A stretch of 29,802 nt of DNA from Welwitschia mirabilis (Eukaryota; Gnetophyta; Gnetopsida; Welwitschiales), in the NCBI GenBank assembly GCA_051453625.1, contig JBOZIK010000001.1, forward strand, positions 50,098,509 through 50,128,310, written 5' to 3'. The translations under genes were made by a program, and so were the position numbers. Below are positions 1-10,443 of the stretch, in pieces. The number at the start of each line of letters is the position of its first letter. Position 1 is the first letter of the stretch. The notes under the pieces were generated by a model. The model saw only the letters and a program-made list of their open reading frames with translations. It was not told the origin of the DNA and did not search any database.

Positions 1-250
1 ATTAATATCAAAATGTTTTACATAGTTTAGAAACCCTATTAATTAAAGCTTACAAAATGTGGGTTATAACACACATACTTACACATGATTTGATCTTTAC
101 ATATTTTACCAAATCATGTGTATAAAAATGGAGTTCATTTCACTCGTAATCACTAATCTTATGAAGAAAATATTTGCGTTAGTTATGGTTTCAATGTTGA
201 GGTGTTTTCATAGTGCTAAGGTAGTTTATAATATTAGCATATCAAGAAGT
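1..250 (-). pseudogene. integrase N-terminal part of E1 (partial, decayed)
   Basis: Downstream of RNase H on the minus strand, the frame after about 210 reads through a stretch equivalent to the linker and start of the zinc-binding domain of Athila-type integrase. Recognisable pieces are YFLHKISDYE near 165-135 and NELHFYTHDL near 130-100. The same linker (NYLVTMKT) precedes integrase in E2 near 24020-24045. Stops interrupt it several times, and the catalytic core lies outside the window. The call rests on position and on weak similarity. Confidence 0.5.
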
Positions 251-254
251 GGGA

Positions 255-830
255 TGAATAGAAGAGATGGTATAAAGTTGCTCAATGAAAAATAGTTTTT
301 CATTGGGAAAGAAGTAGTTTATGGGAAGTTCATCAAGAGAACAAGAAAGTCAAGATAGATGATCTACAATGCTATTATGTTTCTCAACTTTATCAATGAG
401 GATAAGATTAAATTCTTGCATGAGAAGGATCTACTTAGTAAGTTTGGCACTAGAATCTTTCTTACTAATAAGATAGCATATGGCTACATGATCTAAAGAC
501 ATTGATGCGGAAGCCAAGAAGATAATATCAAAGATGATCAAGGCAAAAGATGATGGAAAGCATTTCCCTTTTAGTGGTAGTGTAGTTGGATTGGGCTTTG
601 AAAAAAGTTTTGCTAAGATAGGATATGAATTTAAAATCATTTTCATATTTTTGGCCAAAAACCCCATCCACATTAATATTGTTTGCATCACACATAAGTT
701 CAAAATCTTTAGTCTAAATGAAACCCATAACAATCGATTTAGAAGAAATGTTTTTCTTAAGTGTATTAAATGCAAGTTGACATAAATCATTCTAATCAAA
801 TTTATCATCTTTTCGAGTAATGAGTAAAGG
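255..830 (-). pseudogene. RNase H domain of E1 pol (decayed)
   Basis: This is the RNase H that would degrade the RNA strand of the RNA-DNA hybrid during reverse transcription. On the minus strand, the pieces in order are FELMCDA near 700, GVFGQKYENDFKFISYLSK near 670-610, an NYTTTKREML block near 590-560 (family form NYTTTEKELL), LDHVAICYLISKKDSSAKL near 500-445, ILLMQEFNL near 430-405, and DKVEKHN and DHLS near 395-350. These follow the Ty3/gypsy RNase H order, ending in the usual ADHLSRL-like motif. Stops seen are TAG where Trp is expected before ILLMQEF and TGA where Arg is expected after DHLS. Both are single transitions. The region is split over at least two frames. Confidence 0.8.
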
Positions 831-1500
831 GGTTTACAAATTTTAACATAGTCATGAATAAAACGATGATCAAAACCATCATAACCAAGGAATAACCTAA
901 TTTGCTTAGCATTGGTTGGGGGCTAATGCTTTTAATGATATCAACTTTTGTAGTATTCATCTTAATCCCTTCCTTCAAAATGTTGTAAACTAAAACAATT
1001 TCATTGTTGACAAGGAGAGAACTCTTTTCCTAGTTCAAGTGTAGGCCACTTTATATACATCGATCCAATACTTTATATAATATTTTTAGGATTTGTTTAA
1101 GGATTTTAGTAAAGATGGATTACTCAAACATAAATATTTTAATGGAATCCTCTATCATATTAGAAAAGATTCCCATTATTACTCATTGGAAAGTCTCAAG
1201 GGCATTGCAAAGTCCAAAAGACATTTGTCTAAAGGTAAAGGTTCCAAAGGGTAAGGTAAAGGTTGTTTTTGTTTAGTCTTCACTTGCTATGCAAAATTGA
1301 TTATAGCTACTATACCCATTAAGAAAATAATAGTAGGCATGACCTTAGATTCTATCAAGAACTTGATCAAGAAAGGGTAAAAGGCAATAATCCTTTTTAG
1401 TAACCTCATTAAGTTTTCTAAAATTGATGCACATTCTCCATTTCTCATCTTGTTCTGAAACTACCATCAAAGACCTAACCCACTCACTATCAGATATAGC
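830..1500 (-). pseudogene. reverse transcriptase domain of E1 pol (decayed)
   Basis: The Ty3/gypsy RT reads on the minus strand from about 1500 to 830. Visible motifs are MVVSEQDEKWRMCINFRKLN near 1467-1408, then KKDYCLLPFLDQVLDRI, then NGYSSYNQFCIASED near 1320-1276, then RQMSFGLCNA near 1230-1200. The catalytic YVDD-equivalent site near 1130-1110 is destroyed; the sequence there reads FMFE followed by a stop. Afterwards come SGLHLN and KEGI, and IRLFLGYDGFDHRFIHDY near 905-845, which is the RT/connection border. Stops appear where Gln or Trp is expected. It keeps Trp in EKWRM, where E2 has a stop, so the two copies decayed independently. Confidence 0.88.
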
Positions 1501-2560
1501 ATATATTATCTTGGCATCCATAAGCTTAATGATTTCATCTTTAACTACTTACTTAAAGGTTGGATTAAGCCTTTGTTGGGGTTACCTAACAAGTTTATCA
1601 TTATCTTCGAGGTAGATTTTTTATTAGACTATGGAAAGAGGGATGGCAAATAAGTCTTTATGGGTCCAAGTAAAAGCATTTTCTTTAGAAGTCAAAAGGG
1701 AGATTAAGTTAGATTCTTATTGAGGAGTAAGAAGGTCAGTTATTATCAAGGGTTTCTTTAGATTTTTGGATGGAAAAATATATTTTAGACCTTGGGATAA
1801 CTCCTTTAGTTCGAGGTTGGGATTGTTAGCTATTGTCCTATCTATCATGGGGACGACATACATGGAACGACGCTCTTTAAAAAGGTTTTCTATTAAGTGA
1901 ACATGTTGAGTTTCCTCCCACTTAATGTATTACTCATTCTCAGGCTTAAGATAGTGTATTTCAATTGGTTCATTATATAATATTAGTTCATGTAGCATTA
2001 TCAATCTCTCCTCAATTAGACGATGTTATAGAAACAAAGATGGTTTAAGTTCTTCTTCTAAGTTAAACTCATCTCTTGTTTCTTTTTTAGTAGTGTCAAA
2101 GACTTGAATGGTAAACTTCTTATTTCCTATATGACATTCCATCATCTCAGTTCATGTGTTAATGATACAATGGGCAATTGCACAAAAGTCTCTTTCTAAA
2201 AGTAGTGGATAACCTCCATCATGTTCTACCTCAGTGATGACTACATCTATGGGGTAAAAAGCTTCCTCTATTTAGATGACTAGGTCCTTAATAATCCCTA
2301 AGGGTTTCTTGATTAAAGTATCAGCCAATTCCAAGATAATTCATGTAGGTTCTATTCTATTTTCCAAATCAAGTCTTTTACATATGTGAAGAGGCATGAT
2401 GTTTACACTAGCTTCTATGTTAATCAAAGATTTTTGAATTCTTTTAGTTTCATCCAAAGTAACATTCCCTATTATAGCTTGAAGGTCTTTGAATTTAGAA
2501 CACTTTTTCATGACTAAGTTGAAAATAGATTAAGCAAGAAAAACTTTACTAAGAATGGTA
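1500..2560 (-). pseudogene. aspartic protease and PR-RT linker of E1 (decayed)
   Basis: The retropepsin-like protease that would cleave the Gag-Pol polyprotein. On the minus strand, the active-site region reads INIEASVNIMPLHICKRLDL near 2425-2368. The family form is a D-x-G-A site, but here the catalytic Asp is Asn and the Gly is Glu, and both changes can be explained by single G-to-A substitutions. A second part, ILELADTLIKKPLGIIKDLV, and the C-terminal strand HDGGYPLLLERDFC near 2225-2184 follow. The linker to RT has LELKELSQGLKYIF near 1820-1780 and SLLTSKENAFTWTHKDLFAI near 1700-1640, typical of Athila-like pol between PR and RT. A few stops interrupt it. The protease cannot be active. 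Confidence 0.78.
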
Positions 2561-2639
2561 AGTTTTATTTTCTTATAATAGGTCTTTTCACAACTTATAA
2601 TATTTACGATTTTTTTTTAAGAGTTTCTAAAAAGGTAAG

Positions 2640-4110
2640 TTGATATTTACCTCTTACAGCAAGATCTTTAAGTACTCATTAAAGATAGAATTCATGTCTA
2701 ACCTATCAAGCCAAGGAGTAGATGGTTTTTTCTTTTTGTTTTCTTATGAAGATTGTTTAATGGTGGGTTTAGCATGTGATGTTAATGGAAAGCTGAGATC
2801 TCATGTGTAGGAGATATTGTATCATTTTCACTTCTCATTACTACCTTTAAATCTCTCTTAACTTCATTTGGATTGGATAAAGGTTGAGTTGCAAAAGACC
2901 CTTGTGGTCTTTGATTGGTAAGCATCATTTGTTGAAGTATATTTACTAAGTTTTCAATATTATTGTTAGTATTTTCTTGCATCTTTTTTAATTCTTCTAT
3001 GAAATCTCTGAGTGGATTATTTTTATTTAATTAAAGATTGAGATTATTTGGTTAGAAGTTTGAATTTTTGAATCTATTCTTAAAAGGTTTTCATTGTGAT
3101 TATCCATCTAATCTTTGTTGAAATTGTCGTTGACTTTTAAAGTTAGGTATTCTTTGGTTGAATGCATACACTTGCTCAAACATACTCTCTTTACAAGCTA
3201 ACAACAAGGAGTACTCTTTAGTTAATAAAATCTGGTCTTCATAAATATCACATGTTGGAGTTGTGTTTTCACCTTTTACTACCTTTACATCAGCTATTAT
3301 TTGAGTGCACTTCTATTAAGTGATAGTGAAATCCTTAATTATGATGGTTGAATCATCTTTTTCTTCTTCCTTATCATGTTTTACTTATTTTAAATATTTT
3401 ATAATTTGGCCTTCAGTTTAATTTTCTTAGAAGTGGATTTTAGCCAAGTTTGACTTATCTCTATTAGATTTTCTAACACATTCCATGCATCATATAAAAC
3501 TAAGTTCATCAGGTTGCCATCACAAAAAAAAAATCCTATAAGTTGTTTAGTTTGACTAGTTAATCCACTATAGAAATAATGTATCAATTCTTCTTTATGG
3601 AATTCATCAACAGGGTTAGAATGGATGGCTATGATAAAATGTTCATAAGTTATGACACAATCCTTATGAGGTCGTTATTACAAGTTGATAACTTTCTTCC
3701 TTCTTTTTCTCATAGTACTTTCACTCAAAAATCTTTTAAAAAAACTTCTTACACTTGACTTTATGATTTAAGACTCTTGTATAAAATGGTTTTAAGCTAA
3801 TGTTTTGCCTTTCCTCTAAGTGTAACTTAAAATATAATCATGTAAGTATGATCACTAATGTGTTTCTTCCCATTTCCTGAGGTAAGTACAAGTTGTTCAA
3901 TGTCAGTTAGATGTTGGAAAGGGTCTTTCTTAGGTTCCCTAAAAAATATTGGATAGGTATTCAAGTTTCGTAATTCTACATCATTACTAGCAAGTAAATT
4001 GAAAAGATTTTGAATTTCATGTTTTCTATTAGTAATTAAGTCTCTAAGTGTAACATTTGCATTTAAAGTGGAAGTTCCTATCATGATTAGCATATTAGAT
4101 GAAGTAATTT
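2640..4110 (-). pseudogene. gag of E1 (decayed)
   Basis: The nucleocapsid/capsid precursor of an Athila-like element. On the minus strand, the capsid part begins near 4100 with LIMIGTSTLNANVTLRDLI, continues with ELRNLNTYPIFF near 3980-3945 and HLTDIEQLVL near 3917-3888, and then KEELIHYFYSGLTSQTKQLI near 3600-3540. Toward the C-terminal side there is a low-complexity Asn/Gln stretch and NNIENLVNILQQMMLTNQR near 2970-2905, followed by SNPNEV and MRSENDTISPTHE. Homologous segments occur in the same order in E2 at 19150-20720. A clear CCHC zinc knuckle was not found. Frames change at least twice, for instance near 3820-3600. Confidence 0.82.
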
Positions 4111-4818
4111 ATTTTTATTTTTGCGAGGATCTTGAGATAGATGAAAAATAAATATACAATTTGCTTCTATGCTATTATATTTTAAAATTTAACTTTAAAC
4201 TAATAAAAGTAAAAAATATCCTCTTCTTCAATTCTTGGAATTTATGTACCTAGAGTCTGTGTACTTAGATTTTTCTCGAAGTCGAATAATCCTTCTCTAA
4301 CATTTTTTTCAATCAAGTTTCACTCTCTTTGATACTTTAATTTTATATTAGAATTTATCATGTCCCTGCATACTTTAGATAATAAATAAAAACTAAAATA
4401 AAAAAATTGATAGTTATCCACCTAGTCGTGGGAACGATCGAAGGGACAACGAACATAATAGAAAAAAATTAAAATTAGAGAAAAATTAGTATAACTAAAA
4501 AATCTAGACTGTTATCTAGGTTGTCATAGGGATGATATGTAGGATGGTAGTATTTTTATTATTACTACTAATAGAAAGTAAGTCTTTGCAAAAAAAGAAA
4601 GTAGAAAAAAGAAATTCAAAATCTGTAATGATTATTTTCAGTGTCGTGAGGATGGCCGGAAGAATGATAATTATTTTTGAAACTATGGAAACAAAAATTG
4701 CTAAAAAAATCCTACTAAACTATAATTAAAAAAACACAATACTATTTTAAATAAATAACTTGAACTAAGATTCAAAGCACTTATCTAGATAGTAACAATC
4801 TTTAGCTCCTTATGACCT
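4111..4818 (-). other. untranslated leader of E1 between PBS and gag
   Basis: About 700 bp between the PBS and the first recognisable gag residues. I see no convincing reading frame. The stretch near 4505-4555 carries a block of the TCATC/GATGA motif that also occurs in the E2 leader and in LTRs. This leader is far shorter than the 3 kb equivalent in E2, which is the basis for proposing extra sequence there. Confidence 0.6.
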
Positions 4819-4836
4819 TTCTTGGCCATGATGCCA
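4819..4836 (-). promoter_or_regulatory. primer-binding site of E1 (tRNA-Asp type, decayed)
   Basis: On the minus strand these bases read TGGCATCATGGCCAAGAA. The Athila PBS, complementary to the 3' end of tRNA-Asp, is TGGCGCCGTTGCCGGGGA. There are seven differences, six of them C-to-T or G-to-A transitions. Three bases separate it from the LTR end at 4840, a normal spacing. Confidence 0.72.
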
Positions 4837-4839
4837 AAA

Positions 4840-6077
4840 TGTGGTGATGTAAACTTATGTAATATTTAAGTCCTTAGGCAAACTTGTAAATCACAATACT
4901 TACAAAAAAAACACACACTAGTGTAGATAGGAGTTAATTCAAATGTTATATTCTATTGAAGGCACTAGGCTAGAAGTTAGAAAATTGATTTCATAAAGTA
5001 TTTTAGTCTTTTATTTTTAATAAATAAAAAATAAAGAGTAATATAATGTAATGCAAGATGAAAATGATGAAATGCAATGAATGAAATACAAGTGTATAAG
5101 TTGTATTTGGATTATAATCCTTCTATCACAAGAATTAGTTCTTATAACTCAGATCAATTAGAAAGAATTTATCACTTATTTCTAACCAATATAAACTATA
5201 AGATATGATAAATAGAATATTAATAATGCAAATATGAAAATGGAATAAAATGGAATGCAATGCAAGATCTAAACTAATAAAGTTAACCTTAATAAAAGTT
5301 GCCCTTATGATCTAAATAAACTATGAAGTTGTCACCAAATCATAATCAACTTAAACCATAAGGGACATTTAAATAATAGGAGTGAAAAGAGTTCTTGAAT
5401 TAATCATCAATTTAACATCCACTTATAACAAAGTAGTAGCAACTCAGTGGAGGATACTCAAGTTAATACCAAGATAATCTTCTCTCTGTAGCTAATGGAT
5501 GAACCTCTTATTCTTCATTATTCCATCATAAGAATATTTGGTGCAAAAATATGGAAATGAAACTAAAGGAAAGGAAGGATATTTATAGTTATATATTAAA
5601 GTTCTAAAAGTACAACCCTAAGAGTCAGAGAAGAAATCCTCACAACTCATATGGGCCACATGATTCCCTTATAAAGATAATTATTTCCATCCATATAAAA
5701 TAGCTATTATTTGAGTGTTATGAGGATGATAATGGGGATGATGCCCCACTATAAAAGGTTATCCATCAGCCTCAAGACCTGTAGTCAACTTCATAGCTTC
5801 AATCCATATCAGCAGTGCTGTCATCTTGACTGTCATAGAAAGGATAGAGGGAATGATAGATCAAAGGGAAATCAGTCTTTTGCATGGTTAATCTTTCCTT
5901 TGAGGCATGAAGTATTAAAATAAACCTTAAATACCTCCAAATATGCTAAGAATTTCATGTTTTAATAAACATCCTATCAATTCTCTATAATCATCAGAAT
6001 TGCATCCAAACCTGTATAAATGTCCTATAAAGTACTCAAAATACATGATCAAAATTCTACAAATTGGCATTGCAACA
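4840..6077 (-). mobile_element. 5' LTR of E1
   Basis: On the minus strand the LTR begins TGTTGCAATGCCAA at 6077 and ends TACATCACCACA at 4840, beside the PBS. Its start matches the start of the E2 LTR at 15083 (TGTTGCACTGCCAA), and both share GTATTTTGAGTA a short way in. Farther down, the block around 5420-5520 (minus strand, TCCTCCACTGAGTTGCT) matches 15697-15713 in the E2 LTR and 9837-9853 in the U LTR. A TATA-like stretch on the minus strand lies near 5582-5600. The length of about 1.24 kb fits the other copies. No protein is encoded; short open frames here are chance. Confidence 0.8.
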
Positions 6078-9000
6078 AGTTAATATGTTTTATTATGCAT
6101 CTTTACTTAGGTAATTTTATGATTTCTTCTAAGGTGATTTGCTAATTTAGAGTTTAGGATAGGTAAGCTATATTCTTCATGGTCCTTGTCTACAATTTTG
6201 TTCTGTCTTTTTTTGGTTCTTTAATTTATTATCTTAAAGTCATTTTCATACTTTTTTATCATTATTTATAGGATACATAATTCACTAGTTTTCTTGTTAC
6301 TAATTTCATTTTTACTTGTGTTGATTTATCAATAAAATGTTAACTTTCTTTTACAATTCAAAATAGATGATCTTATCTTATTCTTAGATGATTTATTTAC
6401 AATTTTTTTAATTCCTTTGAGTCTTTTTCAGTTCTACATATTTTTATTATTTTTTTTAGTTCAGGCACATTTGTTTAATTTTTTTTAATTAGGCTTCATC
6501 CTACTTAGTGCATTTTCATCATCCTATCTTTTGATTCCTTTGAGTTTTTTTGCATTATCCTCATTTGTCATGATTCTTCACCATTTCTTATTTTTCTAGT
6601 TTTCTAATACATTTTAGTACCTTCATGCTAATATATAAGCCTAACTTATTTAATTGAAATTTTTATTTTTCTAAAACTTTTAAAAGTTATGTCATCTACT
6701 TATTCATCCAAATGATATATAGGACGATAGTTGAGATTTTTTAAGAGTTATTCTAAGAATGTTGTCTAGGCAACGCAACTGGACGATAGTGTGATAAAAC
6801 CCTGGCTGTGTTATTTTCCTTCATTTATCTCTAACATTTTCATCCATTCCTCTAAGAGATGATACTCACTCTGGTCCCTACCAACATATTGGAACTTTTC
6901 CTCATCAAATAGGTACTTTAGATTATGAATTTTTAATGAATTTTAAAAAATAAGGCATGTTTTTATTTCCCTTATTATTTTCAAATTTTTTCTTCCCTTT
7001 TTTAGCTTTTTATCACATAGCTTTCATATATACCATTTAGTTTTTTTGCTTTTTAATTTTGTACTTATGAATTTAATTTTCATCATGTATTTTATGAGAT
7101 ATTATAAATTGTGCATTTTATGAGGTAGAATTAAATTTATAGTTTTAACCCTTATTTTCTTAAAAAATTTAAGTTGAAATTTAGTGATCCTTTAGGGAAA
7201 ATTGATCAATACAATGAACTCTATGATTTTACTAGATTATATTTTTAATTTGAATACTTTTATTTTTAACCTTCTGTGGGGTCCACTAGCTTTACACATT
7301 TTGATTTATTCTTGCTTTTGCATTTTTTTGTCATATGGTTAAGTAATATAGGATGTATTAATACTCTTAAGAGGGAGAAATACATATTTTTATGATATTT
7401 ACATATTATAAACCAATTTATGAGGTCATTTCGAGCTTTCTCATGACACATTTTAGTTATCTTCACTTGATCTCATATGATGTATTTTGTGTTTATGATT
7501 GATTAGGCCATCTACACATAGATTAAGATAGGCCAAGGTAGTATATCAAGAGGTAGGTCCATTAGTACATTGGAGGTTAAGCATGCAAAGCCAATCCACC
7601 CTCCACCTCACTAGGTTATATTTCTCTCGATTCAAAAGCCATCATTCATGTGAAGAGATATTTCAGGGAATTTATGAGTTATTTAGAGTCAGAGGTGGAT
7701 CAAATACTAATGGATCTATAACTCAAATATATCATAGATGCATAAGGGACATATTACATCTTAGAGACTAGAGAATTTTATAATATTATACACATAGAGA
7801 GGCATTTCGATTCTCACGGTAGAATTGTTGATATAATCGTACCTCTCATTCATGGCCATAAGATAGTGATTATCTCAAATTACATTGTTGCTATTACTAA
7901 TCTACATGGTATCAAGAGTATACATATCCATTTGGCTAGTGATACAGAGAATAACCATGCTTATAATATAATATTAAACCTCTAACTACTGATAGGTAGG
8001 GAGTTTTGGTGATATAGTTATTGCTTACCTATCAGATTCTTCATAAAGGGCTGATTCATAAAATTAGTCCATCATTTCATGATAGTAATGTTATGATAAG
8101 GCATCTCCCGATGCTAGCAATATTTAAGCAAGTAGAGCAAATAGATCTATTGACATTCATTTGGAGGAGACTCAGGAGTATGATTAAGGCATGATAGTTA
8201 TAGACTTTGAAATATCCTTACCTCCTGTAGCCATGTTTAGACACTTTAGTATAACTGAGCCTATGGGAAAGAAGAGACTTACACATATTCAAACTTCAGA
8301 TTATTACCTAGAGGACATGAGCATTTAGATACTAGAAGGGGTAGAGAGACCTTAGGTATAAAGACCTGTGGTTAGCATCATTTTTGAGTAGATTCAAGTT
8401 CTTCTGCTAGAGAGGATAAACATCATTAGAGAGATGGTAGACTGAGGCATCAACGCACTTGATTAGAGTATTTCTACAGTTGACATAAGAGTAAAGCACA
8501 TCAAAGAGTACTTATTAATGTGTATCATTACATATTACATAGAAAGCATGATGTGACAATAGATCTTCCAAAGGTACTTAGAGTATAGGAAGATAAGATA
8601 GTAGACTCCATTATGATATCACTGAAACATATTTTTCCTATAAATCCTAAGCACCTTCCTTCTTCTTCACTTGCACTTGAGCTTGCTATGCATTAGAAGT
8701 TCATTATGACATGATGATGGAGTGATCTATTATGTTGTATTATGTATCTTTCCTCCATGAATTGTAAAAAAGCTCATGATTTTTATATAAACATATCATT
8801 TACTGAGTATTATAATTATATACATTTTTATTACTAGGATATTAAACATATCTTTGACATATTACTTTTTACATTTTATGATAAGGATTTTTCTTACATT
8901 ATACATAATTTTCTTTTAGTATCTATTATACATTTGAGTGAGGGGCTATTAATATTAATGCATTTAATGTATATTTTTCTTAATTTTTTTGTAGGCTTTT

Positions 9001-9211
9001 TTAAAAACTAATTTTTGAGCATGTCGTCTGCATAGATGAGATACAAAATTATCTGTCTTTGATGTTTCTATTTTACATTATGAGATTATTGAGATTATTT
9101 TTGAGTTTATTTCATAGTTCGCTAGTTGATTTCTCTTTAGTCAATTTGGCTTGCAATTATGGTTGTTTACCCTTATTTTGTCAAGGACTAATAAAGCTAA
9201 GTCAGTTCCTA
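6078..9211 (+). mobile_element. 3' internal region of element U (Athila-like, plus strand)
   Basis: These 3.1 kb are colinear with 26715-29802 of E2 at an almost constant offset of about 20.64 kb. Matching anchors include 6110 with 26750, 7500 with 28130, 7840 with 28485 and 8350 with 29000. The region lies directly before an LTR of the same family, so it is the sequence between integrase and the 3' LTR of a plus-strand Athila copy. The first part, 6078-7000, is rich in T runs and has no reading frame I can defend. The part after about 7400 holds remnants of the env-position ORF. Everything of U to the left of 6078 was displaced by the E1 insertion and lies outside the window. Confidence 0.75.
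7400..8720 (+). pseudogene. remnant of the post-integrase (env-position) ORF of U
   Basis: Athila elements carry a third ORF after integrase, often called env-like, whose function is not proven. Here a plus-strand reading is shared with E2 at 28130-29360 despite many stops. Shared pieces are FHDSNVMIRHLP near 8076-8111, then FIWRRLRSM near 8158-8184 (FEGDLDL in another frame, and a similar RRLRSI, in E2), then ERQRDL/RGRETL-like and the DNA block GAGAGACCTTAGGTATAAAGA near 8344-8364. A helical stretch, QVLLLERINIIREMVD near 8396-8443 and HIKEYLLM near 8499-8522, has its counterpart in E2. I see no clear signal peptide or transmembrane segment. The assignment follows from position and paralogue conservation. 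Confidence 0.45.
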
Positions 9212-10071
9212 TATTCCACTAATAAATTATATATATTTGATAGAGTATTTTGAGTAGTATTACAAGATATTAAATAGGTTTGTTGAGTTTTGAGATAATG
9301 AAGAGCTAAGGCAAATATCATGAAATATTATATTTAACAACATTTTAAGCAAATTAAAATACTTTCCATCTAAAGAAGTAATTTTGTAATCAAAGAGGCT
9401 AATTTAACATAAAAAAATCTTATGAATTCCATCATCCACCTCATCATCGTAATGAATTTATGGATGACAAAAGTATTTACGCTAATACGAATACTTACTA
9501 GACTAATCTAGTAGCTAATGTGGAACATGTTGATGTGGCATCATATCTTGTAATGTCCACAAGACTAGCAAGATGATAACTAAAAATAATGCTTTACTTA
9601 AATTCATCAAATGTTTGTTATATGTCTTACACCTCCTTAGATAACTGTTAGGGTTTTACTGTGTTTATTAGTGTTTGATATTTTTAGAGTCTATTTTGTA
9701 ATAAATACCTCCTTCATCCTTGACTTAGACTTTATCATCTTTGGCATTAGAAATTATCATGATAGGATATTGAAGGGTAGGAGATCCATCCTTTATTATT
9801 ATACAGAGATATCTTCCTTAGTTTTGGCTTATGTATCCTTCATTGAGGTGCTGTTGCTTTGTAACACATATGTTGGTTTGACTTAATCAAAACTCTGTTT
9901 TTTTTCCCATATCATTTGTTATGTGCATATTTCTTATGGTTTATGTTGCTTTTGATTTTGTGACATCTTCACTTGTGATATAGATCATAAAACCAACCTT
10001 TGTTAAGGTTGACATTACTAGTTTAGGTCGATTTCTAACCTAACTTTGTATTGTTTTCATATTCTATTCAA

Positions 10072-10219
10072 NNNNNNNNNNNNNNNNNNNNNNNNNNNNN
10101 NNNNNNNNNNNNNNNNNNNNNNNNNNNNNNNNNNNNNNNNNNNNNNNNNNNNNNNNNNNNNNNNNNNNNNNNNNNNNNNNNNNNNNNNNNNNNNNNNNNN
10201 NNNNNNNNNNNNNNNNNNN
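10072..10219. other. assembly gap of 148 N inside the U LTR
   Basis: Run of undefined bases. Comparison with the E2 LTR suggests that only ordinary LTR sequence is missing. Confidence 0.99.
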
Positions 10220-10368
10220 TGTTTATTTGTATTATTAGTGTTATACTTAGAGATTACATAAGTATTTCATTTTAAAATTAATTCTATTTATTTTTACCTA
10301 TGCCTTTAATAAAATTATGACATTGACATTTAGGTCTTTTTCATCTATATTAGTATGTTATGTTGTGT

Positions 10369-10384
10369 TATATATATATATATT
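10369..10384. repeat. short (TA)n microsatellite
   Basis: An alternating TA tract of about 16 bases inside the U LTR. It is absent from the matching place in the E2 LTR, so it probably arose after insertion. Confidence 0.8.
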
Positions 10385-10443
10385 TTGATGATTTTTAGGA
10401 TTTGTTTAGGGATGTAATATTTGTATAAATATGCATTGCAACA

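Larger units (their letters stand above)
1..6077 (-). mobile_element. E1: Athila-like Ty3/gypsy LTR retrotransposon, minus strand, cut by the left edge
   Basis: Reading the minus strand from 6077 downward gives the standard Ty3/gypsy order: LTR (4840-6077), PBS (4819-4836), leader, gag, protease, RT, RNase H and the start of integrase, which leaves the window at base 1. The order PR-RT-RH-IN separates it from Ty1/copia. Its proteins match those of E2 at 19150-25640 stretch by stretch, and its LTR matches the LTRs at 9212 and 15083, so E1, U and E2 are one family. The element is dead: every domain carries stops and frame changes. Its 5' LTR ends at 6077, next to sequence that belongs to the plus-strand element U, so E1 seems to have inserted into U. 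The 3' LTR should lie outside the window to the left. Confidence 0.85.
9212..10443 (+). mobile_element. 3' LTR of element U
   Basis: This LTR aligns with the E2 LTR from its first base (TATTCCACTAATAAA against TGTTGCACTGCCAAC at 15083, ungapped for over 30 bp) to its last (ATGCATTGCAACA at 10431-10443, identical to 16145-16157). Shared internal blocks are GTATTTTGAGTA near 9246, the CATCATCC motif block near 9429, and ATTGAGGTGCTGTTGCTTTGTAA near 9842. The original TG start has become TA. A 148-base run of N lies inside it. Its position after U's 3' region makes it a 3' LTR. The next bases (ACTAG, 10444-10448) are the predicted target-site duplication. Confidence 0.8.

Noticed and set aside
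431-808. 125-residue minus-strand open frame as a gene
   Set aside because: It mixes frames of the E1 RNase H: its end (LDHVAICYLI) is the real RNase H frame, but its first part is out of frame with the homology.
5711-5923. 70-residue plus-strand open frame
   Set aside because: It lies antisense in the E1 LTR and is not conserved in the two other LTR copies.
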